A stretch of 64,000 nucleotides of DNA, taken from Anaerolineales bacterium. Its GTDB lineage: Bacteria > Chloroflexota > Anaerolineae > Anaerolineales > Villigracilaceae. The notes under the pieces are model-generated. The model had not been told where the DNA came from. It worked only from the letters and a program-made list of their open reading frames with translations, and did no database searches. Of this stretch, positions 17,651 through 27,017 are shown piece by piece; within the stretch, counting starts at the first letter, position 1; every line of letters starts with the position of its first letter. The position numbers and the translations under genes are program-made. The stretch is from positions 124,001 to 188,000 of the forward strand of contig JABTUU010000002.1 in assembly GCA_015075275.1 (NCBI GenBank). The letters are read 5' to 3'.

Positions 17651-18697
17651 ATGGACATCGCTAACCGAGTTACCGCTGCGCTTAATCTTTACCGGGCGCT
17701 CCCCAAAGTGGAATTGCATCGTCATCTGGAAGGCTCGTTGCGACTTACCACCATGCTTGACATTGCGCGTCAGTACGAGTTGACGATCCCTTCAAGCATC
17801 TTGCGGTTAAGCGCGCTGGTGCAAGTCAACGAAGAAGATCAACCTACTTTCCAAAACTTCCTCAGTAAATTTGCCACCCTGCGCCTGTTTTACCGCTCGC
17901 CCGAAGTGATCCATCGCATCACAAGCGAAGCGATTGAAGACGCGGCAAAAGATAACGTTCAATATATGGAACTGCGTTTCACCCCGGTCGCATTAAGCCG
18001 CGCGCAAAGTTTTCCGCTCCGCGACGTTATGGGATGGGTAATATCCAGCGCCAAGGAAGCGTCTATTAAACATAAGGTCGCGACGCGACTGATCGCTTCT
18101 GTGAATCGCCACGAAAGCGTCGAACTCGCCGAACAAGTGGCGCGGCTGGCAGCGGATCATATTCAAGACGGGCTTGTGGGGTTAGACCTTGCAGGCAACG
18201 AGGCGGATTTTCCGGCGCAGCCTTTTTACGGAGTCTTTAAAGAAGCAAAGCAGGCAGGCTTACATATGACCATCCACGCGGGCGAATGGGGACCCGCCGA
18301 GAACATCCGCGAAGCCATCGAAATCATCGGCGCCGAGCGCATTGGTCATGGCGTGCGCATCTTGGAAGATCAAGCCGTCGTCGCGCTGGCGCGTGAACGT
18401 CAGACTGCGTTTGAAGTATGCGTTACCAGCAACTATCAATCGGGTATTGTCTCTTCCCGCAAAGCGCACCCACTGGCAAAAATGCTCGAGACCGGCTTAA
18501 ATGTTACAATCAATACCGACGATCCCAGCATTTCACGCATCGTCTTAAGCGATGAATACCGCGTCGCTTGTGAAGAGTTGCATCTCTCGCAAAGCGCCCT
18601 CAACGGGCGCATCCTTGCGGCGGCGCGGGCGGCGTTCACTCGCGAAGACGAAAAAGAAATATTGATCCAACGATTGGAAAAAGAATTAAAGTTATAA
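17651..18697 (+). CDS. add: Adenosine deaminase family enzyme
   Basis: 348 residues, metal-dependent TIM-barrel amidohydrolase. Zinc ligands H23 and H25 lie in VELHRHLEGSLR; the third histidine is in MTIHAGEWG (about residue 205) with the catalytic Glu nearby (GPAENIREAIE); AERIGHG carries the next His; TINTDDPSIS near 295 contains the last metal-binding Asp pair. The family deaminates adenosine to inosine, but related members act on adenine or aminodeoxyfutalosine. CVTSNYQSG replaces the more usual CPxSNxxTG block, so substrate is not certain. It begins five bases after secA and is likely in the same transcript. A TATAAT covers its stop codon. Confidence 0.8.
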   Translation: MDIANRVTAALNLYRALPKVELHRHLEGSLRLTTMLDIARQYELTIPSSILRLSALVQVNEEDQPTFQNFLSKFATLRLFYRSPEVIHRITSEAIEDAAKDNVQYMELRFTPVALSRAQSFPLRDVMGWVISSAKEASIKHKVATRLIASVNRHESVELAEQVARLAADHIQDGLVGLDLAGNEADFPAQPFYGVFKEAKQAGLHMTIHAGEWGPAENIREAIEIIGAERIGHGVRILEDQAVVALARERQTAFEVCVTSNYQSGIVSSRKAHPLAKMLETGLNVTINTDDPSISRIVLSDEYRVACEELHLSQSALNGRILAAARAAFTREDEKEILIQRLEKELKL

Positions 18698-18735
18698 TTT
18701 AGACGTTTCGCAAGGATAGTAAAGGCGCACCTTTA
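18693..18735 (+). promoter_or_regulatory. Candidate acnA promoter and leader hairpin
   Basis: A TATAAT at 18693-18698 overlaps the stop codon of the deaminase gene. Downstream, TAAAGG/CCTTTA around a CGCA loop forms a six-base-pair hairpin (18720-18735) in what would be a leader of about 110 bases before the acnA ATG. No U-tract follows the hairpin, so it is not an obvious terminator. A regulatory role is unproven. Confidence 0.35.
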
Positions 18736-18818
18736 TGTTCTTCGCAAGTTTGGTTGGAGTTGGTCGCGCCGAATAAAGTCAGCGCCGCCAAAAATTCAAG
18801 CCACCAAAGGAGAGCCTT

Positions 18819-21512
18819 ATGAACGATCTGTTCAATACACGCGATACTTTAACAGTGGGGGATAAGACATACGTTTACTACCGTCTTGACGCATTAGAAA
18901 AAGCGGGCATTACACAACTTGACCGTCTCCCGATTTCGATTCGCGTCATGCTGGAATCGGCTTTGCGTCAATGCAACGACAAAGAAATCAAACAGCAAGA
19001 TGTAAAGAATATTGCCGCTTGGACTCCGCACGGCGAACGACCCGGCATCCCCTTCCTGCCCGCTCGCGTGATCATGCAAGATTTCACAGGCGTGCCAGCC
19101 ATTGTAGACCTCGCCGCTATGCGCGCCGCAGTCGCCCGCCTCGGAGGCGACCCGAAGAAGATCAACCCGCTCGTGCCGGTAGATCTGGTCATTGATCATT
19201 CCATTCAGGTGGATTTCTTTGCCACGCCAAACGCGCTGCAACGCAACACCGAAATGGAATTTATGCGGAACCGAGAGCGTTATGAATTCCTCAAATGGGG
19301 ACAACGCGCATTTCAAAATTTTCGCGTTGTGCCGCCCATGACCGGTATTGTGCACCAGGTCAATTTGGAATTCCTTTCCAGCGTCGTGATGACAAAACAA
19401 GACGGCGATCAAATCGTCGCCTTTCCAGACACGCTCGTCGGAACCGATTCGCACACAACGATGATCAACGGTCTCGGCGTTATCGGTTGGGGCGTAGGCG
19501 GCATCGAAGCCGAAGCGGTGATGCTGGGTCAACCCATGGATATGCTCTTACCGGATGTGATCGGCTTCAAACTCTACGGTAAACTTCGAGAGGGAGTCAC
19601 CGCCACCGACCTCGTGCTGACCATTACGCAAATGCTCCGTAAAAAGGGCGTGGTCAATAAATTCGTCGAATTCTTCGGTCCGGGGCTTGAAACGATGTCG
19701 TTGCCCGATCGCGCTACTATCGGCAACATGGCTCCTGAATACGGCGCTACCATCGGCTACTTCCCAATTGACCATGAGACCTTCCACTATATGCGGTTGA
19801 CAGGGCGCTCAGAAGAAACCATCGCGCTCACTGAAGCGTACGCGCGTGCGCAAGGGCTCTTCCACGAACCCACCATGCCCGAACCTGAATTCACCGATAT
19901 GCTGGAACTAGACCTCGGCGCCGTTGTCTCATCGCTGGCTGGACCGAAACGCCCGCAAGATCGCATTCCAATGACCGAGATGAAAGAGACTTTCGGCAAG
20001 ATCTTAAGCGCGCCGGTCAAAGAGCGCGGTTTCGCACTCAAGCCCGAAGCATTAACCGTCGAAGCGACCTTTGGAACTAACGGCGACTCAATGAAAATGA
20101 AGCACGGCGCGGTCGTCATTGCGGCGATCACATCCTGCACGAACACGAGCAATCCATCCGTAATGGTAGCGGCTGGGTTGCTCGCAAGAAAAGCCGTAGA
20201 AAAAGGACTCAACGTCAAACCGTATGTAAAAACATCTCTAGCGCCCGGCTCGCGCGTTGTGACAGAATATTTACAACAAGCTGATCTGCTCGATCCGCTC
20301 GCTAAGCTTGGGTTTAATATCGTTGCATACGGATGCACCACCTGTATTGGAAATTCGGGCCCGTTGCCAGCGGAAGTGGCGAAAGCGGTCACAGAGTCCG
20401 ATTTGGTAGCGGCGGCGGTCCTTTCAGGCAACCGCAACTTCGAAGGGCGCATTCATTCGCAGGTAAAAGCGAACTTCCTCATGTCTCCGCCGCTAGTCGT
20501 CGCCTATGCACTGGCTGGAACAGTAGACATTGACCTCGATAAAGAACCGCTCGGCACAGGCGCAGACGGCGCACCGGTTTATCTCAAAGATTTATGGCCC
20601 ACGCTAAAAGAGATTAACGATGTAGCTTCTGCCAGCGTACACGCGGATATGTTCAAAGATAAATACTCTGATGTGTTCGGCGGAACCGATATGTGGAAGG
20701 AAATTAAAGTCACCGGCGGCGACTTGTACGAGTGGAACGAGGCTTCGACGTATATTCATCATCCGCCTTACTTCCAGAACTTGACGCTTCAAGTTAATCC
20801 CATCAAAGATATCAAAAACGCGCGGGTTCTGGGTCTGTTTGGCGATTCGGTGACAACCGATCACATCTCGCCCGCTGCGGCAATTGCAATCGAATCGCCT
20901 GCCGGGAAATATCTGCAAGAGCGCGGCATCGCTCCAAAAGATTTCAACTCTTACGGTTCGCGGCGCGGCAACGATCTGGTTATGACGCGTGGAACGTTCG
21001 CCAATATCCGCTTGAAGAATTTACTGGTGGCGCCCAAAGAAGGCAACTGGACGAAATATCACCCGACCGGCGAAGTAATGTCTATGTTTGACGCGGCGAT
21101 GAAATATCAAAACGACGGTATTCCAGCCATTGTCATCGCGGGGAAAGAATACGGCACCGGCTCCAGCCGCGACTGGGCGGCAAAAGGAACGCTGTTGCAA
21201 GATGTTCGTGCGGTGATCGCCGAATCGTTTGAGCGCATTCACCGCTCCAACCTCGTCGGCATGGGCGTCTTACCGTTGCAATTCGCGGACGGACAAAACG
21301 CCGAGACATTAGGGTTGGACGGGAGCGAAGTCTTCGATATAGGAGGCTTAAACGAAATCAAACCGAGATCCGTCGTTACCGTAAAAGCCATAAAAGCAGA
21401 CGGCAAAGTTATCGAATTTCAAGTCACGGCGCTGTTGAACACCGAAGTTGAGGTGAATTACTACCATAACGGCGGAATTCTACATACGGTATTGAGGCAC
21501 TTAATCCACTAA
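18819..21512 (+). CDS. acnA: Aconitate hydratase AcnA
   Basis: 897 residues, the AcnA/IRP length. The [4Fe-4S] ligands are C440 (TSCTNTSNP), C506 and C509 ([14 protein letters not shown]). The opening domain has HSIQVDFF and [16 protein letters not shown]; the C-terminal swivel domain has [23 protein letters not shown] and [13 protein letters not shown]. The enzyme interconverts citrate and isocitrate in the TCA cycle. The AAAGGAG six to seven bases before the ATG is a strong ribosome-binding site, unlike many leaderless-type starts in this window. It is separated from add by 121 bases with its own likely promoter and ends in a clear hairpin terminator. Confidence 0.95.
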   Translation: MNDLFNTRDTLTVGDKTYVYYRLDALEKAGITQLDRLPISIRVMLESALRQCNDKEIKQQDVKNIAAWTPHGERPGIPFLPARVIMQDFTGVPAIVDLAAMRAAVARLGGDPKKINPLVPVDLVIDHSIQVDFFATPNALQRNTEMEFMRNRERYEFLKWGQRAFQNFRVVPPMTGIVHQVNLEFLSSVVMTKQDGDQIVAFPDTLVGTDSHTTMINGLGVIGWGVGGIEAEAVMLGQPMDMLLPDVIGFKLYGKLREGVTATDLVLTITQMLRKKGVVNKFVEFFGPGLETMSLPDRATIGNMAPEYGATIGYFPIDHETFHYMRLTGRSEETIALTEAYARAQGLFHEPTMPEPEFTDMLELDLGAVVSSLAGPKRPQDRIPMTEMKETFGKILSAPVKERGFALKPEALTVEATFGTNGDSMKMKHGAVVIAAITSCTNTSNPSVMVAAGLLARKAVEKGLNVKPYVKTSLAPGSRVVTEYLQQADLLDPLAKLGFNIVAYGCTTCIGNSGPLPAEVAKAVTESDLVAAAVLSGNRNFEGRIHSQVKANFLMSPPLVVAYALAGTVDIDLDKEPLGTGADGAPVYLKDLWPTLKEINDVASASVHADMFKDKYSDVFGGTDMWKEIKVTGGDLYEWNEASTYIHHPPYFQNLTLQVNPIKDIKNARVLGLFGDSVTTDHISPAAAIAIESPAGKYLQERGIAPKDFNSYGSRRGNDLVMTRGTFANIRLKNLLVAPKEGNWTKYHPTGEVMSMFDAAMKYQNDGIPAIVIAGKEYGTGSSRDWAAKGTLLQDVRAVIAESFERIHRSNLVGMGVLPLQFADGQNAETLGLDGSEVFDIGGLNEIKPRSVVTVKAIKADGKVIEFQVTALLNTEVEVNYYHNGGILHTVLRHLIH

Positions 21513-21523
21513 CCTAGATAGAC

Positions 21524-21560
21524 AAAGAAGAGGCTGTCGTCTTTTGACAGCCTCTTCTTT
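21524..21560. terminator. 15-bp hairpin terminator between acnA and a convergent gene
   Basis: Perfect arms 21524-21538 (AAAGAAGAGGCTGTC) and 21546-21560 with a seven-base loop; T-rich sequence on the plus side and A-rich on the other make it suitable for both strands. It starts 12 bases after the acnA stop and ends 18 bases before the stop of the convergent membrane protein. Confidence 0.9.
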
Positions 21561-21578
21561 AATTTAACAACCTGCGCT

Positions 21579-22298
21579 TCAGCGCGATAGATCGGCGTTT
21601 ACTTGCGCGCCAAAGGAGATCGCGCTCATCAGCACAGCCAAAACCAAGGCTAGAACGCCGCCCATCCAAAAGCTTAAATAAGTAGCGATTAACCCAGCCA
21701 AAACGATGAGCGCCAATGCCATAAGCCGCACAAACGCGCCATTCGGCGCAGCGTTAAATAAATCCTTCAGTCCAAAGAGACTTCCGCCCATACCTAGTAA
21801 ACTGCACAGCGCCAACCCCCACACATAGTAGGCGCCTTTGCCCGGCAAGGAAAGCACATACACGCCGCAAGAGCCTTCCTTATCCGGATTCGGATAGGCT
21901 CGATGCAGCCATGCGCGTATAAAGATAAAACGTCCAAGATCAATATGCTGAGGTCCAATTTCCCATTCTAATTTCTTCGTCTCGCCCGGTTCCAAAGAGA
22001 ACAGCGTATTGGCTACCTCCATCAGCGCTGGCGTGCTGATATTTGTGATCAACGATGCATTAATAATACGTCTCTCCGCCTTATTCGTCACCTTAACAGA
22101 GAATGATTCCGTTTCCGCTTTCGTCATGAAAATCGGGCATTGCAGCGTTGAAAAGGGTTCTGAGCCGGTGTAGTCGAATCCATAGTAGGCGGATTCTAAA
22201 TCTGCCCATGTGGCGAAAAAAATCAGAACAAACCCCGCCGCTAATCCCATAAAATAAAGCGAGAGAAAAAGGAAAGAAGATTTTCGTTTATTATTCAA
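21579..22298 (-). CDS. Membrane protein of unknown function
   Basis: 239 residues from a TTG start; no ATG gives a sensible N-terminus before residue 17 and there is no clear ribosome-binding site. A first hydrophobic segment (about 9-28) is followed by an extracytoplasmic beta-rich region with paired cysteines (C54 and one near 143), containing a stretch FSVKVTNKAERRIINASLITNIS and LEPGETKKLEWEIG that resembles an Ig-like or CARDB-type fold. Three or so further membrane helices follow (about 158-176, 188-205, 208-228). I do not recognise the family. The 224-base gap behind its start shows no gene or strong signal. Confidence 0.5.
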   Translation of the reverse strand: MNNKRKSSFLFLSLYFMGLAAGFVLIFFATWADLESAYYGFDYTGSEPFSTLQCPIFMTKAETESFSVKVTNKAERRIINASLITNISTPALMEVANTLFSLEPGETKKLEWEIGPQHIDLGRFIFIRAWLHRAYPNPDKEGSCGVYVLSLPGKGAYYVWGLALCSLLGMGGSLFGLKDLFNAAPNGAFVRLMALALIVLAGLIATYLSFWMGGVLALVLAVLMSAISFGAQVNADLSR

Positions 22299-22522
22299 AG
22301 CGTTTTATCCATTCAAGAAATTTATTGCGATTACAGCCTGCCGCGCAAGAGGCTGCAAAGCAACGGTGAATTATAGGCGTTTTCCTATTTTAGGGCAAAT
22401 ATTCTGAAGGGGATTTCGTGCCATTTCTTTTGCCGTTGAAAACGTTAAAGCCTCTCAAGGAAAAGTCCGTTACAGGCTTGCCTTATGCAAGAACTTTCAT
22501 GCAGTTGAGCTCGTTTTATTAC

Positions 22523-23158
22523 TTAAACTAATCCTTGCTTTCGAGCAATATCCGCCGCTTGAGTGCGGTTATCGGCTTGGAGTTTGGCGAGAATGTTATA
22601 GACATGATTCTTCACCGTGCCTTCGGTGATGAACAATTTCTCCGCCATATCTTTGTTGGATGCGCCCTGCGCCAACAACACCAACACTTCGCGTTCACGC
22701 TCAGACAACGATTCAATTGTGGATATGGTCGGGCGCATCATTTCACGCAGAGCGCGCGAGGCGATCTCAGGTTGGATAAACACTTCGCCTTCATGCACGC
22801 GTCGAATCGTTTCGATCAATTTATCGGCGGGCGTATCCTTGAGCAAATAGCCCATCGCACCGGCGCGCACGCCTTGATAGACGTAGTCATCGCGATCAAA
22901 CGTAGTGAGGATAATGATCTTTGCCTGCGCCCACTCGCGGCACAATCTCGCCGTCGCTTCGACGCCGTTGAGGACGGGCATCTGCACATCCATAAGCACA
23001 ACATCGGGACGCAGTTCAAGCGCGAGTTGCGCGCCGCGTTCGCCATCCCCCGCTTCGCCCACAACGTGGAAGCCGGGTTCAAGATCTAGAATCGTTTTCA
23101 GCCCCTGACGCATCAGAGTCTGGTCTTCGACAAGGAGGATGTTGATCGAATTAGGCAT
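22523..23158 (-). CDS. NarL/LuxR-type response regulator
   Basis: 212 residues from the ATG at 23158; the frame opens further to a TTG at 23200, but that would overlap the kinase gene. The receiver domain has the acidic pair E11-D12 (LLVEDQTLMR), phosphoacceptor D57 (VVLMDVQMP) and the conserved lysine in LLKDTPADKL. The C-terminal LuxR-type helix-turn-helix is LSEREREVLVLLAQGASNKDMAEKLFITEGTVKNHVYNIL. It lies 16 bases downstream of a histidine kinase and at the end of an ABC-transporter operon, so it probably controls that transporter or is regulated by its state, like other NarL-type two-component/ABC units. Confidence 0.92.
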   Translation of the reverse strand: MPNSINILLVEDQTLMRQGLKTILDLEPGFHVVGEAGDGERGAQLALELRPDVVLMDVQMPVLNGVEATARLCREWAQAKIIILTTFDRDDYVYQGVRAGAMGYLLKDTPADKLIETIRRVHEGEVFIQPEIASRALREMMRPTISTIESLSEREREVLVLLAQGASNKDMAEKLFITEGTVKNHVYNILAKLQADNRTQAADIARKQGLV

Positions 23159-23174
23159 GGACGGAGAAAAGGTC

Positions 23175-24398
23175 TCAGAGGATAGGCAGTTTAACGTCAA
23201 CGCGAGAACCGCCGCCGTCGTTCGAGAGAGTCAGCGTTCCGCCGAGCCCTTCCACGCGTTCACGCATCCCGCGTAGCCCAAAATGACCGGGGCGTCCTTC
23301 GGCGTCAGGCGGAAGTCCGCGCCCGTCATCTTTAATAACGAAAATTGCAAACTGTGATTCAACAGCGAGATTTATATCCACATTGCGCGCCGCGGCATGA
23401 CGTTCGATATTCGCCAACGCTTCTTGCGCAACGCGCCAAATCGTTTCAGCGTGAGCGGGGGACAGTTGATCCGCAGCATCGTCAATTTGACATGCGACGG
23501 CAAGACGCGCGCGTTGAGCGACATCCACGCTCAACGATTGTAGAGTCTCGTGTAATTTTCGTTCGCCTAATCCCGGCGCGCGCAGACCCGCAAGCGAGCG
23601 ACGCAGATCGTCCATGCTGGCGCGCGTGAGATTCTTGAGTTCATCCACTTGCGCGGAAGCTGTATCGGCATCAACCTTATACAGACGTTGAACCGCTTCA
23701 AGCTGAACAGACAACGTCGCCAACGAATGACCGAGACTGTCATGCAAGTCGCGCGCGAGACGCTCGCGCTCGCGCAAGGTTGCCAATTCGGCGTCGCGGC
23801 GCCGCGCAAGTTCCAATTCTTCTTGAGCGACTTCCAATTGAGCGATCAACTTGGCGCGCTCGCCGCTAGTGCGGCTGATGCCATAAATATAGAGATAGAG
23901 CGCGTTTGCAAACATCCATTGCATGGAAAAGCCAAAGATCATGCCAATGGGAATAGCGGAAAGATTCCAACCCGAAATGATCACAACGATCAGAATCGCC
24001 AAAATAGCCGTGCCAGGCAGCGTCGCCACCGGCGGCAGAATTCCAAACATTTGACCGAAATAGGTAAACCCCAGCCACCAGACGTGAGGGGTTAAGAATG
24101 CCGCCGCCGCCCACAAGGCAATCCCGCCGACAAAATAGATCGCCATACGGCTATGGGGGAAGGGCCACGGACTGTGTCTGATTTCAAAAAAATAGAGCAG
24201 TCCTTGCGCTATACATAAAGCCGATGCAACGATCTCGCGCCATGTGAGCGCGTCGGCGCGCGCAGCCAAAACGGATATAGCGGCAAACCCAAATGCTGTC
24301 AGCGAGACGATATCCCAGAAGCGACCGTATAGCTTCAAATGCCGCGCGGGCATGGGCAGGTCGCTGTTAGCCAGTTCAGATTGACGCAAGTCGGTCAT
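23175..24398 (-). CDS. Sensor histidine kinase (HisKA_3, NarL-partner type)
   Basis: About 407 residues from the ATG at 24398; a longer open frame to 24455 runs through a hairpin repeat and is less likely to be coding. The N-terminal half has about five to six membrane helices and no large extracytoplasmic domain, as in DesK/LiaS-like intramembrane sensors. A coiled linker (LIAQLEVAQEELELARRRDAELATLRERERLA) leads to the phosphoacceptor H219 in ARDLHDSLGHSLATL. The HATPase_c domain has IWRVAQEALANIERHAAARNV (N box), VIKDDGRGLP (G1) and GHFGLRGMRERVEGLGG (G2). Its partner regulator starts 16 bases after its stop. The permease upstream ends 79 bases away. Confidence 0.9.
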   Translation of the reverse strand: MTDLRQSELANSDLPMPARHLKLYGRFWDIVSLTAFGFAAISVLAARADALTWREIVASALCIAQGLLYFFEIRHSPWPFPHSRMAIYFVGGIALWAAAAFLTPHVWWLGFTYFGQMFGILPPVATLPGTAILAILIVVIISGWNLSAIPIGMIFGFSMQWMFANALYLYIYGISRTSGERAKLIAQLEVAQEELELARRRDAELATLRERERLARDLHDSLGHSLATLSVQLEAVQRLYKVDADTASAQVDELKNLTRASMDDLRRSLAGLRAPGLGERKLHETLQSLSVDVAQRARLAVACQIDDAADQLSPAHAETIWRVAQEALANIERHAAARNVDINLAVESQFAIFVIKDDGRGLPPDAEGRPGHFGLRGMRERVEGLGGTLTLSNDGGGSRVDVKLPIL

Positions 24399-24426
24399 TA
24401 CAAAAGTGTACTCCGTAAAATCCAAA

Positions 24427-24462
24427 GTGAACAGTGAAAGGCAAGTTGCTTTCACTGTTCAC
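24427..24462. repeat. Heptamer-built hairpin between ABC permease and sensor kinase
   Basis: GTGAACA GTGAAAG at 24427-24440 and its perfect complement at 24449-24462 enclose an eight-base loop. The arms are made of two heptamers each, like the other heptamer repeats in the window. In the minus-strand transcript it lies between the permease stop (24478) and the kinase ATG (24398), where it could stabilise or attenuate the message. Confidence 0.7.
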
Positions 24463-24477
24463 AGGTTTTGCAGGCGC

Positions 24478-25206
24478 TTACGCCTTCGGTTCCCAACGGA
24501 ACAACTTGGCGGCGATCAGCGTTGCACCGATCCCATACGCAGCAAGGAGCGCCATCTGAGAAAGCCAGTTCGGATTAAGCGACGCGTCCAACATGGCGGA
24601 GCGCACCAATTGAGCGACTGGGTAAGCGGGCAAGTACGGCACGATATTTCTCAGCCAAGCGGGCAGCATATCCAGCGGGAAGATCATGTCGCTGATGAAC
24701 ATCAGCAGGAAGTAAACGGTCATCCCGACCGCGGTCGCAGCGCCGGCCTTCGCCGCCACGCCGCTGATAACTCCGCCCAGCGCCATGAACGCCAGCAAGC
24801 CGAAAAGGATCATCGGATAAGCAAGCAATAGCCCCGAGATATTTACAGGAACTTTATAAAGCAGGGCGCCCGCCACAATAATCAGAGAGCTTTGCAAGAC
24901 GCCGATCACAATATTGACCAACAAGTACGAACCGATCAATTGAATAGCGGGCAAAGGCGTGGCTTGTAAACGTCGAAGCACGCCTTTTTCGCGCATTTCC
25001 AGCATCATGGTCGAGCTGCTGACCAGACCAAAACTCAAGGCGTTCAAGACGATCACGCCCGGCGTCATATAGTCCATATATTGGCTCATGATCGCGCCGT
25101 AGATGAACATAAGCAATATAGGGAAGATAAAGTTCCAAAATAACACATAGCCATTGCGCAGGTACATGAGGGTCATTGCTTTAGTAAGGATAATAAAACG
25201 TTTCAT
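24478..25206 (-). CDS. ABC-2 type transporter permease
   Basis: 242 residues with about six membrane helices. The pattern MYLRNGYVLFWNFIFPILLMFIYG at the start, SSSTMMLEMREKGVLRRLQATPLP in the middle and FLLMFISDMIFPLDMLPAWLRNIVPYLPAYPVAQLVR near the end is typical of the ABC2_membrane exporter family (drug, lipid or polysaccharide efflux). It would dimerise and pair with the ATPase encoded 28 bases upstream. Followed by a two-component system, so export may be linked to envelope-stress sensing. Substrate unknown. Confidence 0.9.
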   Translation of the reverse strand: MKRFIILTKAMTLMYLRNGYVLFWNFIFPILLMFIYGAIMSQYMDYMTPGVIVLNALSFGLVSSSTMMLEMREKGVLRRLQATPLPAIQLIGSYLLVNIVIGVLQSSLIIVAGALLYKVPVNISGLLLAYPMILFGLLAFMALGGVISGVAAKAGAATAVGMTVYFLLMFISDMIFPLDMLPAWLRNIVPYLPAYPVAQLVRSAMLDASLNPNWLSQMALLAAYGIGATLIAAKLFRWEPKA

Positions 25207-25234
25207 GGGATATTCCTTTTAAAGATATTCTGCA

Positions 25235-26167
25235 TCAATTCTGTTCAGCCAATTCGCGCCCCGTTAATTTGAGGAAGACATCCTCTAGATTCGGCTGACG
25301 CAACGCCACATCGCGAATGGAACGATCTAAACGCGCTGCAAGTTCATGGAGCGCAGTCAACGCCGCTTCGGGGCGGGCGGTTTCCACTTCCAAATGTTCG
25401 CCCGTATATCGCGCTGCGCTCACCCCGGGCAACGCGCGGACTTGCTCCAGCGGCAGCTCCACCGTCGCTTTCAACATTGGATTCAATTTGAGTCTCGCAA
25501 TCAACGCGCTTGGCGCATCGCACGCTACGATCCGACCGCGATCAATGATGGCAACGCGTCCGCAAAGCGCTTCTGCTTCTTCCATCGCATGCGTGGTCAA
25601 TACGATCGTGCGTCCCTCATTGTGCAACTGACGAACAATATCCCACATCGCGCGACGCGCGTGAGGGTCGAGCGCGGAAGTTGGCTCGTCAAGCAAAACG
25701 ATTTGCGGATCATTCGCAATCGCCACCGCCAGCGCGAGTCGTTGCTGCTGTCCGCCGGAGAGACGGCGCGCCAACGTGTTTCGTTTTTCAACGAGGTCGA
25801 AGCGCGCGAGAAGCACGTCAATTTCTTTCGAGGTGAGATACACCTCATACAACGCGGCGTACACTTTCACCAACTCGGCAACAGTCAAGTCGTCGAGCAG
25901 CGCCGTTTTTTGTAATTGGATCCCCAATTGGCGCTTCGTCGCAACAGAGTCTGCTTGCACGTTGATTCCGCCAACAAGCGTCTCTCCCTGTTTGGGCTTG
26001 TGCAACCCTTCCACACATGCAAGCAACGTCGTCTTGCCAGCGCCGTTCGGTCCGAGCAAGCCAAAGATTTCGCCCTTTTGCACATTCAAACTCACGTCGT
26101 TGAGGGCGGTCAACGCGCCGTATGCGGCGACCACGTTGTTTATGTTGATCATCGATTCTTGAGACAT
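25235..26167 (-). CDS. ABC transporter ATP-binding protein (ABC-2 exporter)
   Basis: 310 residues. Walker A GPNGAGKTT near 39-47, signature LSGGQQQRLA near 140-149, Walker B IVLLDEPTSALDP near 160-172 and the H-loop in IVLTTHAMEEAE. The C-terminal 80 residues (TVELPLEQVRALPGVSAARY..., LEDVFLKLTGRELAEQ) are the DrrA/CcmA-type extension. It energises the permease encoded next. AAGGAG six to seven bases before the ATG marks the start. It heads a four-gene minus-strand operon (ATPase, permease, kinase, regulator), divergent from marR across 242 bases that hold no further recognisable gene. Confidence 0.93.
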   Translation of the reverse strand: MSQESMININNVVAAYGALTALNDVSLNVQKGEIFGLLGPNGAGKTTLLACVEGLHKPKQGETLVGGINVQADSVATKRQLGIQLQKTALLDDLTVAELVKVYAALYEVYLTSKEIDVLLARFDLVEKRNTLARRLSGGQQQRLALAVAIANDPQIVLLDEPTSALDPHARRAMWDIVRQLHNEGRTIVLTTHAMEEAEALCGRVAIIDRGRIVACDAPSALIARLKLNPMLKATVELPLEQVRALPGVSAARYTGEHLEVETARPEAALTALHELAARLDRSIRDVALRQPNLEDVFLKLTGRELAEQN

Positions 26168-26369
26168 GACAACTCCTTTTCATTGCCATGATGATACGCT
26201 TACCCGCCTCGCCGCCCCAGTCTCGAAGGCGCGATCCGCCCTATGCCAAAAGACACATTCCGCGCTATGACTGCCTCCACATCTCCAAGAAATCTTTCGC
26301 TGTTTACGCGCCCTTCTTCTCGCCGCCCTCGTAAATAAAGCCCCCCTAGCGTTTCAACAAGATTAGGAA

Positions 26370-26397
26370 TATAATGTTGTTTTCTAATAGTTAGAAA
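26370..26397 (+). promoter_or_regulatory. marR promoter with a MarR-type operator palindrome
   Basis: TATAAT at 26370-26375 is followed by the perfect interrupted palindrome TTTCTAA-TAG-TTAGAAA (26381-26397), centred about 14 bases downstream of the -10, where transcription should start, and 13 bases before the marR ATG. A 17-base AT-rich palindrome at the start site of a marR gene is the classic arrangement for autorepression. Confidence 0.65.
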
Positions 26398-26409
26398 GGC
26401 TAATTAATT

Positions 26410-26853
26410 ATGTCAAAACTTCTCGATGCCTGCTCGCAGACGCTTATGGAAACTGCACCCCAGATCATGCAGGCGATACGCGTAGAAATGCGCCGCGGGC
26501 GCGGATCAGATATATCCATTCCGCAGTTTCGCGCGATGCGTTTTATTCAGCGTTATCCCGATTCATCTCTCTCGAGTTTAGCGGAACATCTCGGGCTTAC
26601 TCTTCCCTCTGTTTCCAAACTTGTAGACGGCTTGGTCAATCAAAAATTGATCTTGCGCGGAATATTGCCTGAAGATAGGCGGAAAATTACGCTTTCAGTA
26701 ACGACTACAGGCTCCGCTATTGTCAATTCAGCGCGGACAATTGCCCGTTCCACTCTGGCTGAAAAAATGAAGAACCTGTCAGATTCAGATTTGCGGTCAA
26801 TCCTGCAAGCGATGCAACTTCTACATCTCATCTTTAACGATCAAGGAAAATAA
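26410..26853 (+). CDS. MarR-family transcriptional regulator
   Basis: 147 residues with the MarR winged-helix core: ISIPQFRAMRFIQRYPDSSLSSLAEHLGLTLPSVSKLVDGLVNQKLILRGILPEDRRKITLSVT (about 36-100), in which PEDRRK is the wing basic motif. MarR dimers repress efflux genes and release DNA on binding phenolic or drug ligands. It is followed after 164 bases by a two-gene multidrug-type ABC exporter, so it is the likely local repressor of that exporter and of itself (see the operator palindrome). No ligand can be named. Confidence 0.9.
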   Translation: MSKLLDACSQTLMETAPQIMQAIRVEMRRGRGSDISIPQFRAMRFIQRYPDSSLSSLAEHLGLTLPSVSKLVDGLVNQKLILRGILPEDRRKITLSVTTTGSAIVNSARTIARSTLAEKMKNLSDSDLRSILQAMQLLHLIFNDQGK

Positions 26854-27017
26854 GATTCTCAGAGCGTTGCAAGCGGAGGATAAGTTTTGCAGGCGCGTCA
26901 GAGTTTCACGCGGCTGCCTTCTTCGGTTTTGCGCTTTTCGAGCATCTGCTCACTGGCGCTTTCCTAAATTGTTCTCATGCGCGCGCCAGAGATCAAAAAC
27001 TCCCATAAAGAAACGAC

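Noticed and set aside
22299..22522. Possible small RNA or tRNA in the gap before the response regulator gene, and in the gaps at 26168-26409 and 26854-27017.
   Set aside because: I found no cloverleaf, T-loop consensus or strong hairpin in any of them; nothing can be supported.
22535..23089. A 184-codon open frame on the plus strand opposite the response regulator, and similar long frames opposite the sensor kinase (23649-24095) and a GT4 gene (59190-59723).
   Set aside because: They are antisense to genes with clear domain motifs, have no family resemblance and reflect codon bias of the real strand.
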